Made by a program: the position numbers and the translations under genes. 38,221 nucleotides of DNA from a virus: IMG/VR virus record IMGVR_UViG_3300043410_000775, positions 1 to 38,221 of that record, one strand, 5' to 3'. Position 1 is the first letter of the stretch. Every line of letters begins with the position of its first letter. Of the stretch, positions 6,026 through 13,682 are shown piece by piece. Below the pieces are notes generated by a model. That model did no database searches. It was given only the letters and a program-made list of their open reading frames with translations, and had not been told where the DNA came from.

Positions 6026-7099
6026 TTACTTAAGTGTGGCAACCTTAGACTTTGGATTAGCCTTGTTCCACTTTGCAGCAAGCGCATTAAATGCCTTCTT
6101 TACTGCAGCAAGTGCAGCAGCATTATCAGCATTAGCCTTAGCAAGTGCAGCATTTGCAATTGCAAGATCTGCAACAGCCTTAGCAGTTTCTGCCTTAGAC
6201 TTTGCTAGTTCTGCATCGGCAAGTGCCTTTGCATCGGCAAGTGCCTTTACTCCTGCAGCCTTTTCAGCAGCAAGTTGTGCAATTGCTGTAGCAAGTTCAG
6301 CATTCTTTGCAGTTAGTTCTGCAGCAAGATCACGAACTGTGGCAGTCTTAACAATAACACCAAGTGGTGCTGCAAGACCTGTAACTGCAGATGCAACTGT
6401 TGCTGTGGCAACAAGTGTCACTGATCCAGATGCTGGAAGTGTTACATCCTGTGTCTTTGAGCCAAGAGTTGCTGTTGCTGTATCAGTTGTTAGTGAGTAT
6501 GTTGTTGAAGCAGATGGAGTAATGTACTGAAGGCTGATTGATGCTCCGCCCTTAGCATTTCCAAATACGTCATAGCCACGAACTGTTGCTGTGTATGTTG
6601 TACCAGCAGCACCTGATGTTGCTCCTTCAAGAGCAATCGTATTAAGTGCTCCTGCTGTACCAGCAAAATAGTATGTTGTTACATTTCCACCAATAGTTAC
6701 AGATACAGTACCTGGAGCAGTTGTAGTTGTGAAAACATAAAAATCAGCAGTAGTACCTGTACCAGTGCTGACTGATGCTGATGATGAACCAGCAGATGCT
6801 GTAACTGGTGCTGCTGATGTAGCAAGAGCAGTTACGATCTTTCCATTGGTTGCGACTGCAGAAACAACTGTACCTGTATCAAGGCCAGTCAGTGCAATCT
6901 TAAGAGCATCCGCAGAATCTACAGAGTTATCTGCAGGAACTGGAAGTGCAATTGCAGTTGCTGTTGTTGTACCAGCAGTTGCAGGTGATGATCCGCCAAC
7001 CGTGAGGGTTGTGGTAGCAGCACTTGCAGGTGTTGCAACAAGTGTGCTCACGGTGATGGCTGCAACCATACCTAGAGCGATTTTCTTAAATGAATTCAT
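6026..7099 (-). CDS. Secreted surface protein with Ig-like region and C-terminal coiled coil
   Basis: This 357-residue protein has a clear signal peptide: MNSFKK, a hydrophobic core, and cleavage after TPASA. The mature part is a Thr/Ala/Ser/Gly-rich beta region. It includes VRGYDVFGNAKGGASISL, typical of bacterial Ig-like (Big/invasin) repeats. An Ala/Lys coiled coil follows at about 255-340, then a basic end NKANPKSK. The composition resembles exported S-layer-like or surface proteins of Actinobacteria, so it may derive from or mimic a host surface protein. Its bases are visibly more GC-rich than the neighbours, largely because of Ala codons. AGAGGA lies about 7 nt before the ATG. It follows the large terminase gene and ends at a strong terminator. 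Whether it coats the host or the virion is unknown. Confidence 0.75.
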   Translation of the reverse strand: MNSFKKIALGMVAAITVSTLVATPASAATTTLTVGGSSPATAGTTTATAIALPVPADNSVDSADALKIALTGLDTGTVVSAVATNGKIVTALATSAAPVTASAGSSSASVSTGTGTTADFYVFTTTTAPGTVSVTIGGNVTTYYFAGTAGALNTIALEGATSGAAGTTYTATVRGYDVFGNAKGGASISLQYITPSASTTYSLTTDTATATLGSKTQDVTLPASGSVTLVATATVASAVTGLAAPLGVIVKTATVRDLAAELTAKNAELATAIAQLAAEKAAGVKALADAKALADAELAKSKAETAKAVADLAIANAALAKANADNAAALAAVKKAFNALAAKWNKANPKSKVATLK

Positions 7100-7119
7100 T
7101 CATTTCCTCTTTTCATTTT

Positions 7120-8898
7120 TTATATTAGTTTTAATCTATCCAAGTAGTCTTTGACTTCTTTTGGCATAGGTTTATATTGTATCACATTGTCTTTAGGGGT
7201 GTCAAATTCTGTCTTTGGACGATCCCTGAAAGTATGAACCTCTACCTCCTGTAGATTGTTTTTAGGTGTATAAGAAATAGCACCAAAAATCGCACCACAA
7301 ACAGCATCGGCCAAGTCTTTAGATAATTTTCTTGGGTGGTCTACATTTTTACCATTTTTTGTAATTTTTAACTCTGTTAACTCTTCAAACAAAAGTTCGA
7401 TTGCTGGCATGGCCAATCGTTCTTCGTATACAAGCATTGCCATATCCTCATAGTGCTTTTTAGCAACAGAAACAGTATCAGTTCTCATGCCAATTTGTTT
7501 CAATTCATTTTGAATATCAAAAGATTGCCAACGGTCAAAAGTGACCATCCCAATATTAAAACCAAGTCTTCTGAGATTTTGAATCCATTGTTTAACTTCA
7601 GAAAGGTCTACTGGTCCTTCTACCTTTGGTTCCCAGTATGCGACTGCATCTACCACTACAATTGGAGCCACCTGTTCATAGTTATTAATAACCTGAATGT
7701 TTACCCACTTGTCAACGTGTGCAATTGCTACCGCACATTTGTCATGTTTTTGTGCAAGGTCAGCATGTACATAATAAACTTTATCTGGATCTGGCTTAAA
7801 CGATTCGTCAAAGCGTCTAAACTGATCTAATGGATTTCTAACTGTCATTGATGCACGAACTTTTTCACGTTGTTTAAAAAACGCATCTGACATATATGTT
7901 GGTACACATGCAAAGCGCTGCATGGCATCTCCCATATCTGTAAAGAATGCAATTTTAAAATCATTAATTTTTCTTGTTGGGTTTACTTCCCATGTTGGTT
8001 TCTTTAATGCAAATACTCCTGGATATTTATAAGAAATAATCTCATCTTCTTCCCACTCAATTTCTAATGAGTTACCCTCTTGGTTTTCTGGCAAATCTGG
8101 ATTTAATATAAATTTATGTGTCTTTTGCACAGTTTGTTTTTCTGCAATAACCTCATCATATCTTGTTGAAATGAAGTCACCTGGAAAACGTGGAAATGAT
8201 AGTAATGCAACCTTTCCTAAATCTGGAAAACGAGAATCTACAGATGCACGGAATGCTTTATAAATATTGTCTGCAGTCTTTCCCTGATCATTGCCACTTG
8301 TAATTTCAGTAGCAAAGCCAGAAATCTCATCAAGTACTGCTATAAGCAAGTTCAATCCCTCATGAGATTCTCTTTCTGAGTGTCCAGAATAAACAGTTAC
8401 AGACTTGTCAAACTCAATAGACTCTGCCTTTGCATTGTATTTTCCAGCAAACCATGGAGACTTTTCAATCTTTGTTTTAAATCCTTTAAAGAAAACGTTC
8501 TTTGCCTGTTGAGCATTAATAGCAACGTTAATAATATCTATAGCATCTCCTGGTGGTTTTCCGAAGTATCTTGCAGGATCTTTAAGACATAATAACTTAT
8601 AAACGGCATAAGCACAACCCACAGTAGAAGTGTGGTCTTTACCACTACCTTTGCCCAATTGAAGAATGATTTCGTTTTTAGTGTATTTTGCATAATGTCG
8701 TGCCCCCTCTTCTGCACCCATCAAATATTGAAGATCTTCTTTTCGATAAATCTGACTCATTGCTTCCACAATGTCATACTGAACTGCAGATAATGGTGGT
8801 TGATTTAAAAAGTCTTCACCCTCTACAAACGCTTTGACGTCAACTGGACGCTCTGCAAAATGATCATCTTTTAATGCATCTAAAAAATCATCAAACAT
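7120..8898 (-). CDS. terL: Terminase large subunit
   Basis: This 592-residue protein is the packaging motor: an ATPase plus a headful-type nuclease. The Walker A region is LGKGSGKDHT (about 81-90), with Asp where Ser/Thr usually follows the Lys. Walker B is LLIAVLDE (D190/E191). The RNase-H-like nuclease half begins near 370 and shows YVHADLA (D380), VTFDRWQ and a late DLADAV, the expected acidic residues. Length is usual for the family. It overlaps the putative small terminase gene by 8 nt. Next downstream is the secreted surface protein, not the portal. Capsid and portal genes therefore probably lie elsewhere, upstream of the tape measure gene. Confidence 0.93.
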   Translation of the reverse strand: MFDDFLDALKDDHFAERPVDVKAFVEGEDFLNQPPLSAVQYDIVEAMSQIYRKEDLQYLMGAEEGARHYAKYTKNEIILQLGKGSGKDHTSTVGCAYAVYKLLCLKDPARYFGKPPGDAIDIINVAINAQQAKNVFFKGFKTKIEKSPWFAGKYNAKAESIEFDKSVTVYSGHSERESHEGLNLLIAVLDEISGFATEITSGNDQGKTADNIYKAFRASVDSRFPDLGKVALLSFPRFPGDFISTRYDEVIAEKQTVQKTHKFILNPDLPENQEGNSLEIEWEEDEIISYKYPGVFALKKPTWEVNPTRKINDFKIAFFTDMGDAMQRFACVPTYMSDAFFKQREKVRASMTVRNPLDQFRRFDESFKPDPDKVYYVHADLAQKHDKCAVAIAHVDKWVNIQVINNYEQVAPIVVVDAVAYWEPKVEGPVDLSEVKQWIQNLRRLGFNIGMVTFDRWQSFDIQNELKQIGMRTDTVSVAKKHYEDMAMLVYEERLAMPAIELLFEELTELKITKNGKNVDHPRKLSKDLADAVCGAIFGAISYTPKNNLQEVEVHTFRDRPKTEFDTPKDNVIQYKPMPKEVKDYLDRLKLI

Positions 8899-9427
8899 TT
8901 GAACTCACCACTGTAATAACTTCTTCTTCTTTTGCAATTGAAGAAAGTCTACGCATAATTTCATCTCTAATTTCTGGATATTCGGCAGCGATATCTTTAA
9001 GAATAAGAACTAAAACTTCCTGTCGTTTTTCAATTTCAAGCATTTCCTCTGCTAACTCTTTGTTTTCGAGAAGCCCCGCTTTTTGTAGCATGTCAATTCT
9101 TTTAGACTCAATATCCATTACAAGTTTAATCGCAGCAGTTTTTGCACTAAGATTATTAGTCATTGATGCTTCATCTATGACCTCATATGATTTTGAAATG
9201 AGTTTACTGTAATGTGTATCTGCCCCAACCAATGCTTCTTTTGCTCTAGCACGAATTGCAGCATTATCAGAAGCCATGCGCTTCCACTCATCAATGTGAG
9301 CAACGACTCTTTGTCTTGGAATTGCTAGTTGTTTAGAAATTATTGTTGGATCATTCCCCTTTAGGTATTCTTCAACAACTGTATTTACTTGGTCAAGATG
9401 TTTAACAAGATCTTCTTCAGTTGTCAT
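8891..9427 (-). CDS. Probable terminase small subunit
   Basis: This 178-residue, mostly helical protein has an N-terminal helix-turn-helix-like part (about 28-52: TIISKQLAIPRQRVVAHIDEW). Long charged helices follow (about 60-165) that could form a coiled coil for oligomerisation. Small terminases have this architecture and sit directly upstream of the large subunit, as here (8-nt overlap). AGAGGG precedes the ATG, which overlaps the end of the DUF3310 gene. There is no strong sequence signature, so the call rests on position and fold. A DNA-binding regulator is the alternative. Confidence 0.65.
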   Translation of the reverse strand: MTTEEDLVKHLDQVNTVVEEYLKGNDPTIISKQLAIPRQRVVAHIDEWKRMASDNAAIRARAKEALVGADTHYSKLISKSYEVIDEASMTNNLSAKTAAIKLVMDIESKRIDMLQKAGLLENKELAEEMLEIEKRQEVLVLILKDIAAEYPEIRDEIMRRLSSIAKEEEVITVVSSNV

Positions 9428-9659
9428 ACTTTCCCTCTAATCTATTAATCTCATCTTGAATATAAAAAATTGCTTTCTGTAAATCTTCAATTTGTTTTTG
9501 GTCGTCCTTGATTCCCGCTCTCCATAAATATTTAAAAGCGTTACCAATATTAAAATTTCGATGTCTAGTGATCTGAATACATTCAATTCCAGAAGGATCA
9601 CTTGTATAGTGAGATGGATGGTTGACCTGATCAACCGTTATATTAAACTTATCACTCAT
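9417..9659 (-). CDS. DUF3310 family protein
   Basis: This 80-residue protein matches the phage DUF3310 family: VNHPSHYTS near the N-terminus, then GIECIQITRH, then FNIGNAFKYLWRAGIKDD, then an acidic helix EDLQKAIFYIQDEI. Family members are widespread in phages, often near nucleotide metabolism or replication genes. Their biochemical role is not established. The ATG at 9659 overlaps the stop of the small helix-turn-helix gene by 4 nt (ATGA), and its end overlaps the small terminase gene. Confidence 0.88.
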   Translation of the reverse strand: MSDKFNITVDQVNHPSHYTSDPSGIECIQITRHRNFNIGNAFKYLWRAGIKDDQKQIEDLQKAIFYIQDEINRLEGKYDN

Positions 9660-9811
9660 CTTTTAGACTTCCTCAATCCAAATTTGGCAAGGTATACATA
9701 AATGGTCTCCACGCTGGCACCACATTCTTTTGCAATGTCTTGTGGACTCTTTTTATCCATCAAAAACCTCTTTCTTAGCCAAGCCTCATTAGTATATAGT
9801 TTAGCAGCCAT
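9656..9811 (-). CDS. 51-residue helix-turn-helix protein
   Basis: The minus strand from ATG 9811 to TGA 9656 encodes 51 residues beginning MAAKLYTNEAWLRKRF. The middle SPQDIAKECGASVETIYVYL is a clean helix-turn-helix of the kind found in small resolvase-like or sigma-factor-like DNA-binding domains. A basic end GLRKSKR follows. It fills the gap between the RuvC-like gene (ending 9816) and DUF3310, with a 4-nt ATGA overlap into the latter. It may be a transcription regulator or a DNA-recognition accessory for packaging. There is no strong ribosome binding site, so translation probably depends on coupling. Confidence 0.75.
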   Translation of the reverse strand: MAAKLYTNEAWLRKRFLMDKKSPQDIAKECGASVETIYVYLAKFGLRKSKR

Positions 9812-9815
9812 AGTG

Positions 9816-10412
9816 TTATTTGTCAACTCCAATAGCCTTATTCCAATTATTCATAGCCCAATGCCCAATTCCGCAAGCATCTGCAACATCATTATCTTCA
9901 ATATGCCTATCATAAATAGTATTAATAAACTTAATTGTTCTTTCTTTTCTAAGATTTCTTTCAAAGTTTTTATACCATGATACTGATTTGCCAGGATTTT
10001 GTGTTCTAATATAGAACTGTTCTTCCTTTGATAACTTCTTATTTCCTATATAGTTCTGCCATGTAATAGGAGATACCTTGCCAATAACTTTAGTCCCCGC
10101 TTGTCCTGCTGCCCCAAGAATAGCCCCCTGAACTAATGCAAGATCTGCAGCAGTCTTAGGGCTATTCATGAAGACAGTATGCTCAATTACTATTGCCTCA
10201 AACCCACCATAGTAATCAAAAACTGCTTTAACTTTTTTACCAGCATCCATTATTTTTTCATAAACATTATTTCCTTCAAAAGAAATTTTTCCAATAAATC
10301 CAAGATTTTCATCCTCTGTATTAAATAGCGCAAACGCAAGGCTATTAGTACTTGCATCAATCGCACATATTGTTGTTGGAGGTTTTCCAGAAACAATCTC
10401 TTTAAGACTCAT
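9816..10412 (-). CDS. RuvC-fold Holliday junction resolvase-like nuclease
   Basis: This 198-residue protein has the acidic residues of the RuvC/RNase H fold: D19 in CAIDAST, E78 in IVIEH, and D175/D178 in NDVADACGIG. RuvC enzymes resolve four-way junctions using such a metal site. VQGAILGAAGQAG in the middle resembles the RuvC dimer helix. It lies next to a Cas4-like nuclease and a zinc-finger protein, and upstream of the terminase genes. A role in resolving branched DNA before packaging fits. It overlaps the preceding gene by 4 nt (ATGA). A PD-(D/E)XK resolvase candidate lies at 14372-14659, so the phage seems to carry two. Confidence 0.8.
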   Translation of the reverse strand: MSLKEIVSGKPPTTICAIDASTNSLAFALFNTEDENLGFIGKISFEGNNVYEKIMDAGKKVKAVFDYYGGFEAIVIEHTVFMNSPKTAADLALVQGAILGAAGQAGTKVIGKVSPITWQNYIGNKKLSKEEQFYIRTQNPGKSVSWYKNFERNLRKERTIKFINTIYDRHIEDNDVADACGIGHWAMNNWNKAIGVDK

Positions 10413-10684
10413 TTAAAAAAATCCTTCATCTCTTTTAATGCTTTATTTACTTCTTTTGGATTAACTTCGCAAAAATAACAAAGTACGTCGTCGTTATATA
10501 TGGATAACTCTTCTCCACAAGACTTACATTTGCGAACTTTTCCAACTCTTTTTTGCCTTCTTGTTATCAAATATCTAGCAGCAATTTTTTCTTTTGTTGC
10601 TGCATCTCTACATTCTACAGAACAGTAAATTTGATAACTGATGTTTGATTCAAAGTTATGATCACACCATTGGCAAGTCTTCAT
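10409..10684 (-). CDS. Double zinc-finger protein
   Basis: This 91-residue protein has two four-Cys knuckles. The first is CQWC...YCSVEC near the N-terminus; the second is CKSCGEEL...CYFC in the C-terminal half. They are joined by a basic linker with RYLITRRQKRVGKVRK that could contact nucleic acid. It overlaps the Cas4-like gene by 23 nt and the RuvC-like gene by 4 nt, so all three are co-translated. A nucleic-acid-binding helper for these nucleases is plausible; no specific family is recognised. Confidence 0.7.
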   Translation of the reverse strand: MKTCQWCDHNFESNISYQIYCSVECRDAATKEKIAARYLITRRQKRVGKVRKCKSCGEELSIYNDDVLCYFCEVNPKEVNKALKEMKDFFK

Positions 10685-11468
10685 TCAGTGGCTCCAAAGG
10701 ACTAAGTTTGATAGTTCCCTCTCCAGCCGAAGCACATGCCTTTTGTACTGGACATGTCTTACATATCTTTGAGTTGGACCTATAATGTTTAATTGGCAAT
10801 GTCTTATTCATCCATGCCTTACGAACTTCTCTCATCCACTCAAATGCTTGGTCTACCCACCGAACATAATAATCGTTAACCTCAACAGGAAGTACTAACA
10901 ATTCATGATTATTTTTATTTTCATAAATAAAGATAGCATTTCTCTTCTTGAGGATTTTCATATAAATAAGCAATTGAATTAGGTGACCAGTTTTTGGTTT
11001 ACCCGCAGCCTTTCTATATTCAAATGCTTCATTCATCATTGTTTTAATTTCGCCAAGGAGTTCTTCTCCTTGCCAATTCAAAAGAACATCGCCATATCCA
11101 AAGATTGGAGGATCAGCATATGTTACTTTAAATTCATCATCAATGAGGATACCTGCATCTCTCATTGCTGTCTGAATTCTTCCATGCGATAAAGTTCCAG
11201 ATGTCATATTTGCAACACCATGTGCATCTGAGTTATCCTCAAAATCTGCACCCTCAAATGCTATGTACCAATATCTTGGACACTCTCCATGAGAGTAAGC
11301 AAGTGTAGATGGGGCAAATGTTTTTTTTGTTTGAAACTTTGTGCCTCTAGATGCAACATATCCAGCCTCAATAGCCTTCACAAGGCCTTGGGGGTCAATA
11401 GGATGAACCTCTGCCTTCTTTCTGTTTTCACCTTTAAGCATAACCTGTTGTAGTAAACTTTTTGTCAT
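10662..11468 (-). CDS. Cas4-like / RecB-family Fe-S exonuclease
   Basis: This 268-residue protein has the full motif set of Cas4/RecB-like nucleases: C63, H95 (GTLSHGR), D127 (GYGDVLL), E140-x-K142 (GEIKT) and QLLIYM (Q165...Y169). A terminal C236-x2-C239-x5-C245 completes, with C63, the ligands of a 4Fe-4S cluster. No CRISPR array or other cas gene is present. As in many phages, it most likely resects DNA ends for recombination with the RecA encoded nearby. An extended -10 promoter (TGC TATACT) lies about 25 nt upstream of the ATG. The ribosome binding site is weak (GAGAAAC). Confidence 0.88.
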   Translation of the reverse strand: MTKSLLQQVMLKGENRKKAEVHPIDPQGLVKAIEAGYVASRGTKFQTKKTFAPSTLAYSHGECPRYWYIAFEGADFEDNSDAHGVANMTSGTLSHGRIQTAMRDAGILIDDEFKVTYADPPIFGYGDVLLNWQGEELLGEIKTMMNEAFEYRKAAGKPKTGHLIQLLIYMKILKKRNAIFIYENKNNHELLVLPVEVNDYYVRWVDQAFEWMREVRKAWMNKTLPIKHYRSNSKICKTCPVQKACASAGEGTIKLSPLEPLNEDLPMV

Positions 11469-11493
11469 TTGTTTCTCGTTTCTGTTGTATATA

Positions 11494-11502
11494 AGTATAG
11501 CA
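11494..11502 (-). promoter_or_regulatory. Extended -10 promoter for the Cas4-like gene
   Basis: On the minus strand it reads TGC TATACT in the 36-nt gap before the Cas4-like gene. No -35 stands out at 17 nt. The predicted start near 11487 leaves about 19 nt of leader. It is a variant of the TGG-TATA(A/C)T promoters elsewhere in the window. Confidence 0.45.
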
Positions 11503-11504
11503 GA

Positions 11505-11807
11505 CTATCGTGTGATGTATTTTAATGCTGAGACCAAATTATTAATTGACTCTGCTGCTGTATAGTATAGGTTTTTCTTTCCACGGTCAGACTTATCTAC
11601 GTTTGCCATCCAAGTTGCTTTAAAGGCCATCTTTGCAGCAATTGCCTGCAATCTTACGATTTCTACAGTTGCCACATTGAGAGGAATGTCTGGCTTAATA
11701 ATTACCTTTGCAATAAAGGTAAGAGCCTGTGTTAACTCTTCATCTTCCATATAGTCTGCAATTTCAGACAGACCATTTACCATTTCTATTGTTGTTTCAT
11801 TGTTCAT
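11505..11807 (-). CDS. Helical protein of unknown function
   Basis: This 100-residue protein is predicted all-helical, with an acidic N-terminal third (EIADYMEDEEL) and a basic middle (NVDKSDRGKKNLYY). It has no motif I recognise. I recall similar short helical ORFs in actinophage replication regions. It overlaps the last oxygenase-like gene by 11 nt and ends just before the promoter of the Cas4-like gene, so it closes the oxygenase transcript. AGAGAAAA precedes the ATG. Confidence 0.65.
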   Translation of the reverse strand: MNNETTIEMVNGLSEIADYMEDEELTQALTFIAKVIIKPDIPLNVATVEIVRLQAIAAKMAFKATWMANVDKSDRGKKNLYYTAAESINNLVSALKYITR

Positions 11808-12339
11808 TTTGTTTTCTCTTTTCTATAAATTGAAAAAAAATATTTTCTACATATTCATTGTCACTAAATATTCTACCAGGTCTTCCATGTTTTTGCTCTG
11901 TTCCTATAAATGTAAGCGCCTCATTATTACTTAAAACGAAAATATCATCTTCTACTGAAATTCCCCAATCAACGTTTGCCTTATATTGGTAGTCAATAGT
12001 ATATTTTTTTAAAGTGCCACCATCTTTATGTGGATCAAGTTTTGGAACAAAGCCAAAGTCATTACAATACTTAATTATAATAATATCAAAGATTTCTAAA
12101 TCCTTGACATCGAAATGTTCTTCTGCAAACCTTTGTGTCTTCAATAAAAGATCTTCTGGAAAATTGCCAATGCACACTGCAGTATTCCACACATCTTTAA
12201 TAACACCATAATATCTGCCCAACTCATACTCTTTTGTATAATTAAAAGAATGCCTTGCAACCTTTTCTATATACTCAGATAGTGCTTGATATTCTGTATC
12301 TGTATAAAAGTTTTTAAATACCTGATTGATCTTCTTCAT
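11797..12339 (-). CDS. 2OG-Fe(II) oxygenase-like protein D
   Basis: Fourth and most divergent member of a tandem family. Starting at ATG 12339 (GGAAAC upstream) it is 180 residues. A start at 12441 would extend it 102 nt into the neighbour and is less likely. It has FYTDTEYQAL at the N-terminus, as in oxygenases of this class. The metal set is H104-x-D106 (DPHKD) and H151 (QKHGRP), 47 residues apart from first to last His. The usual HWR is replaced by HGR. Fe(II)/2-oxoglutarate oxygenases hydroxylate nucleic acids, proteins or small molecules; the substrate here is unknown. It overlaps gene C by 26 nt. Confidence 0.6.
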   Translation of the reverse strand: MKKINQVFKNFYTDTEYQALSEYIEKVARHSFNYTKEYELGRYYGVIKDVWNTAVCIGNFPEDLLLKTQRFAEEHFDVKDLEIFDIIIIKYCNDFGFVPKLDPHKDGGTLKKYTIDYQYKANVDWGISVEDDIFVLSNNEALTFIGTEQKHGRPGRIFSDNEYVENIFFQFIEKRKQNEQ

Positions 12340-13078
12340 ACTGTTTCCATGCAGCAATAGACTTAGGATGTCTTTGTACGGCCTCGGTATGTGATCTTCT
12401 TGCTTCTGGGAAAAGTATCGGATCAATTGGATTAGATTCACCTGTAAATCTGTAATTAGTTACAGGACAATAATCTACACTAAGTATCTCTAAATATTCT
12501 CCATCCTTAAACTTTCTCTTTGGTCGCCAGTGTACTTGATTAATAGCAGCAAAGATAATGGTTTGTCCAGGATATAAAGAATACCTAACCCCATCAATAT
12601 ACAAATCCCAATCAATATTAGAACTAATATTAGTATTTAGTGTGACTAAATTTTCATCTCCATCTAAATGTGGAGGTAGGATTGGATCATTGCCATCTCC
12701 GTACTTTAAGTTATACTCAATATAGTTATAATGACATAAAGCAATATCGCCATTGTAAACTGGTTTAGCAATCTTATCTAGTTTAGCCTCAATATGCTTT
12801 GGCATATCAAATTCAAGAAGGAGTCTTGACATATTTTTAATATGTTTTGGTCTATATCTTGTATTTAAATCTGGTTGCTCTGTATCATGTTTTTCATTTG
12901 GACCATATGCTATTGGCTTAAGTTCCAAGTTTTTGTTCCAAATTGCACGTAATTCTTTTAAGTCCTCATCTGAATATACGTCTTCTACATAAAATGGAAT
13001 TGGAACATTATATTTTTCAAATCCAGTCAGAAACTCATGCATCTTAGCAACTTTATGAATATTTTCACTCTGATTCAT
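12314..13078 (-). CDS. 2OG-Fe(II) oxygenase-like protein C
   Basis: Third member of the tandem family: 254 residues from ATG 13078, with GGTGGG 7 nt upstream. A TTG at 13099 is the alternative start. The N-terminus has YVEDVYSDEDLKEL. The facial-triad candidates are H137-x-D139 (PPHLDGD) and H183 (QVHWRP), 46 residues apart. They sit within the expected beta barrel (NIDWDLYIDG, LYPGQTIIFAAINQ). The second half of the HWR region has Glu where family A has Arg, so 2OG binding may differ. It has an extra basic C-terminal tail (about 225-254) absent from the others. Confidence 0.62.
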   Translation of the reverse strand: MNQSENIHKVAKMHEFLTGFEKYNVPIPFYVEDVYSDEDLKELRAIWNKNLELKPIAYGPNEKHDTEQPDLNTRYRPKHIKNMSRLLLEFDMPKHIEAKLDKIAKPVYNGDIALCHYNYIEYNLKYGDGNDPILPPHLDGDENLVTLNTNISSNIDWDLYIDGVRYSLYPGQTIIFAAINQVHWRPKRKFKDGEYLEILSVDYCPVTNYRFTGESNPIDPILFPEARRSHTEAVQRHPKSIAAWKQYEEDQSGI

Positions 13079-13682
13079 TTGTAAACCCACCATTGGCAAA
13101 AAATTGTCTCTTATATTTTATACTTTGTGCTTTTACTAATTCATTATCCATATCTGATTTTTGAGGTTCCGAAGGATCTGTTAAATGACAGAACAGCATT
13201 TCTACGTACTGATCATCTTCAAAATAGACAGGCTCTCTCCAGTGAATCTGATTTGTACCTGAAAAAGTTAATGCCTGGTTATTCTTAAGAACAAACTTAG
13301 TGTCTGGAGCAACAACTAATGGCCATTCAATATTAGCATTTAACTGTATATCAAAAGTAAATCTTGGTTCTTTAAATGTTTCATCGTAATGTGGAAATAG
13401 AGATGGCTTAAAATGAAATTTACCACAATTACTAGTAACATTTTGATATCGAGAATGACAATATTCTGTCAACACTAAATTATCATTTCCAGAAATATCT
13501 CTTGCATATTTTTCAATTTTTTCTACAATCGCATCTGGCAACTTAATAAATGTATTTGCCTGTGCGTGAGGTTGAATAAATTCACCACCAGAATTATTTC
13601 CCACCGCTTGATAAACCTGATTTATCTCATTTTGTGTAAATACATTTTCAACAACTGTGTTTGGTGTTTCAAAGTAGTTCAT
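13065..13682 (-). CDS. 2OG-Fe(II) oxygenase-like protein B
   Basis: Second member of the tandem family, 205 residues. It is the closest to A: ENVFTQNEINQVY near the start, FPHYDET (H98-x-D100), PRFTFDIQLN, NNQALTFSGTNQIHWRE (H147) and YVEMLFCHL. AGGAAA lies 7 nt before the ATG, which overlaps the end of A by 14 nt. Strong local identity to A suggests gene duplication. Catalytic geometry (HxD to distal His, 49 residues) suits a 2-oxoglutarate oxygenase. Substrate unknown. Confidence 0.65.
   Translation of the reverse strand: MNYFETPNTVVENVFTQNEINQVYQAVGNNSGGEFIQPHAQANTFIKLPDAIVEKIEKYARDISGNDNLVLTEYCHSRYQNVTSNCGKFHFKPSLFPHYDETFKEPRFTFDIQLNANIEWPLVVAPDTKFVLKNNQALTFSGTNQIHWREPVYFEDDQYVEMLFCHLTDPSEPQKSDMDNELVKAQSIKYKRQFFANGGFTNESE

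Noticed and set aside
5940-6530. + strand ORF rich in Ala/Ser/Val
   Set aside because: It crosses the terminator and is antisense to the Ala-rich secreted protein; no promoter or ribosome binding site.
6765-7154. + strand ORF over the secreted protein start
   Set aside because: Mirror of Ala/Thr-rich coding sequence; no supporting signals.
9437-9634. Minus-strand ORF in another frame of DUF3310
   Set aside because: DUF3310 in the overlapping frame is a known family; this reading is a shadow.
9971-9979. TGG-TATAAA inside the RuvC-like gene
   Set aside because: It is the codon run for W-Y-K within a conserved gene, with no gene start close by.
10662-11468. Possible CRISPR locus suggested by the Cas4-like gene
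   Set aside because: No direct-repeat array and no other cas gene; phage Cas4-like nucleases commonly stand alone.
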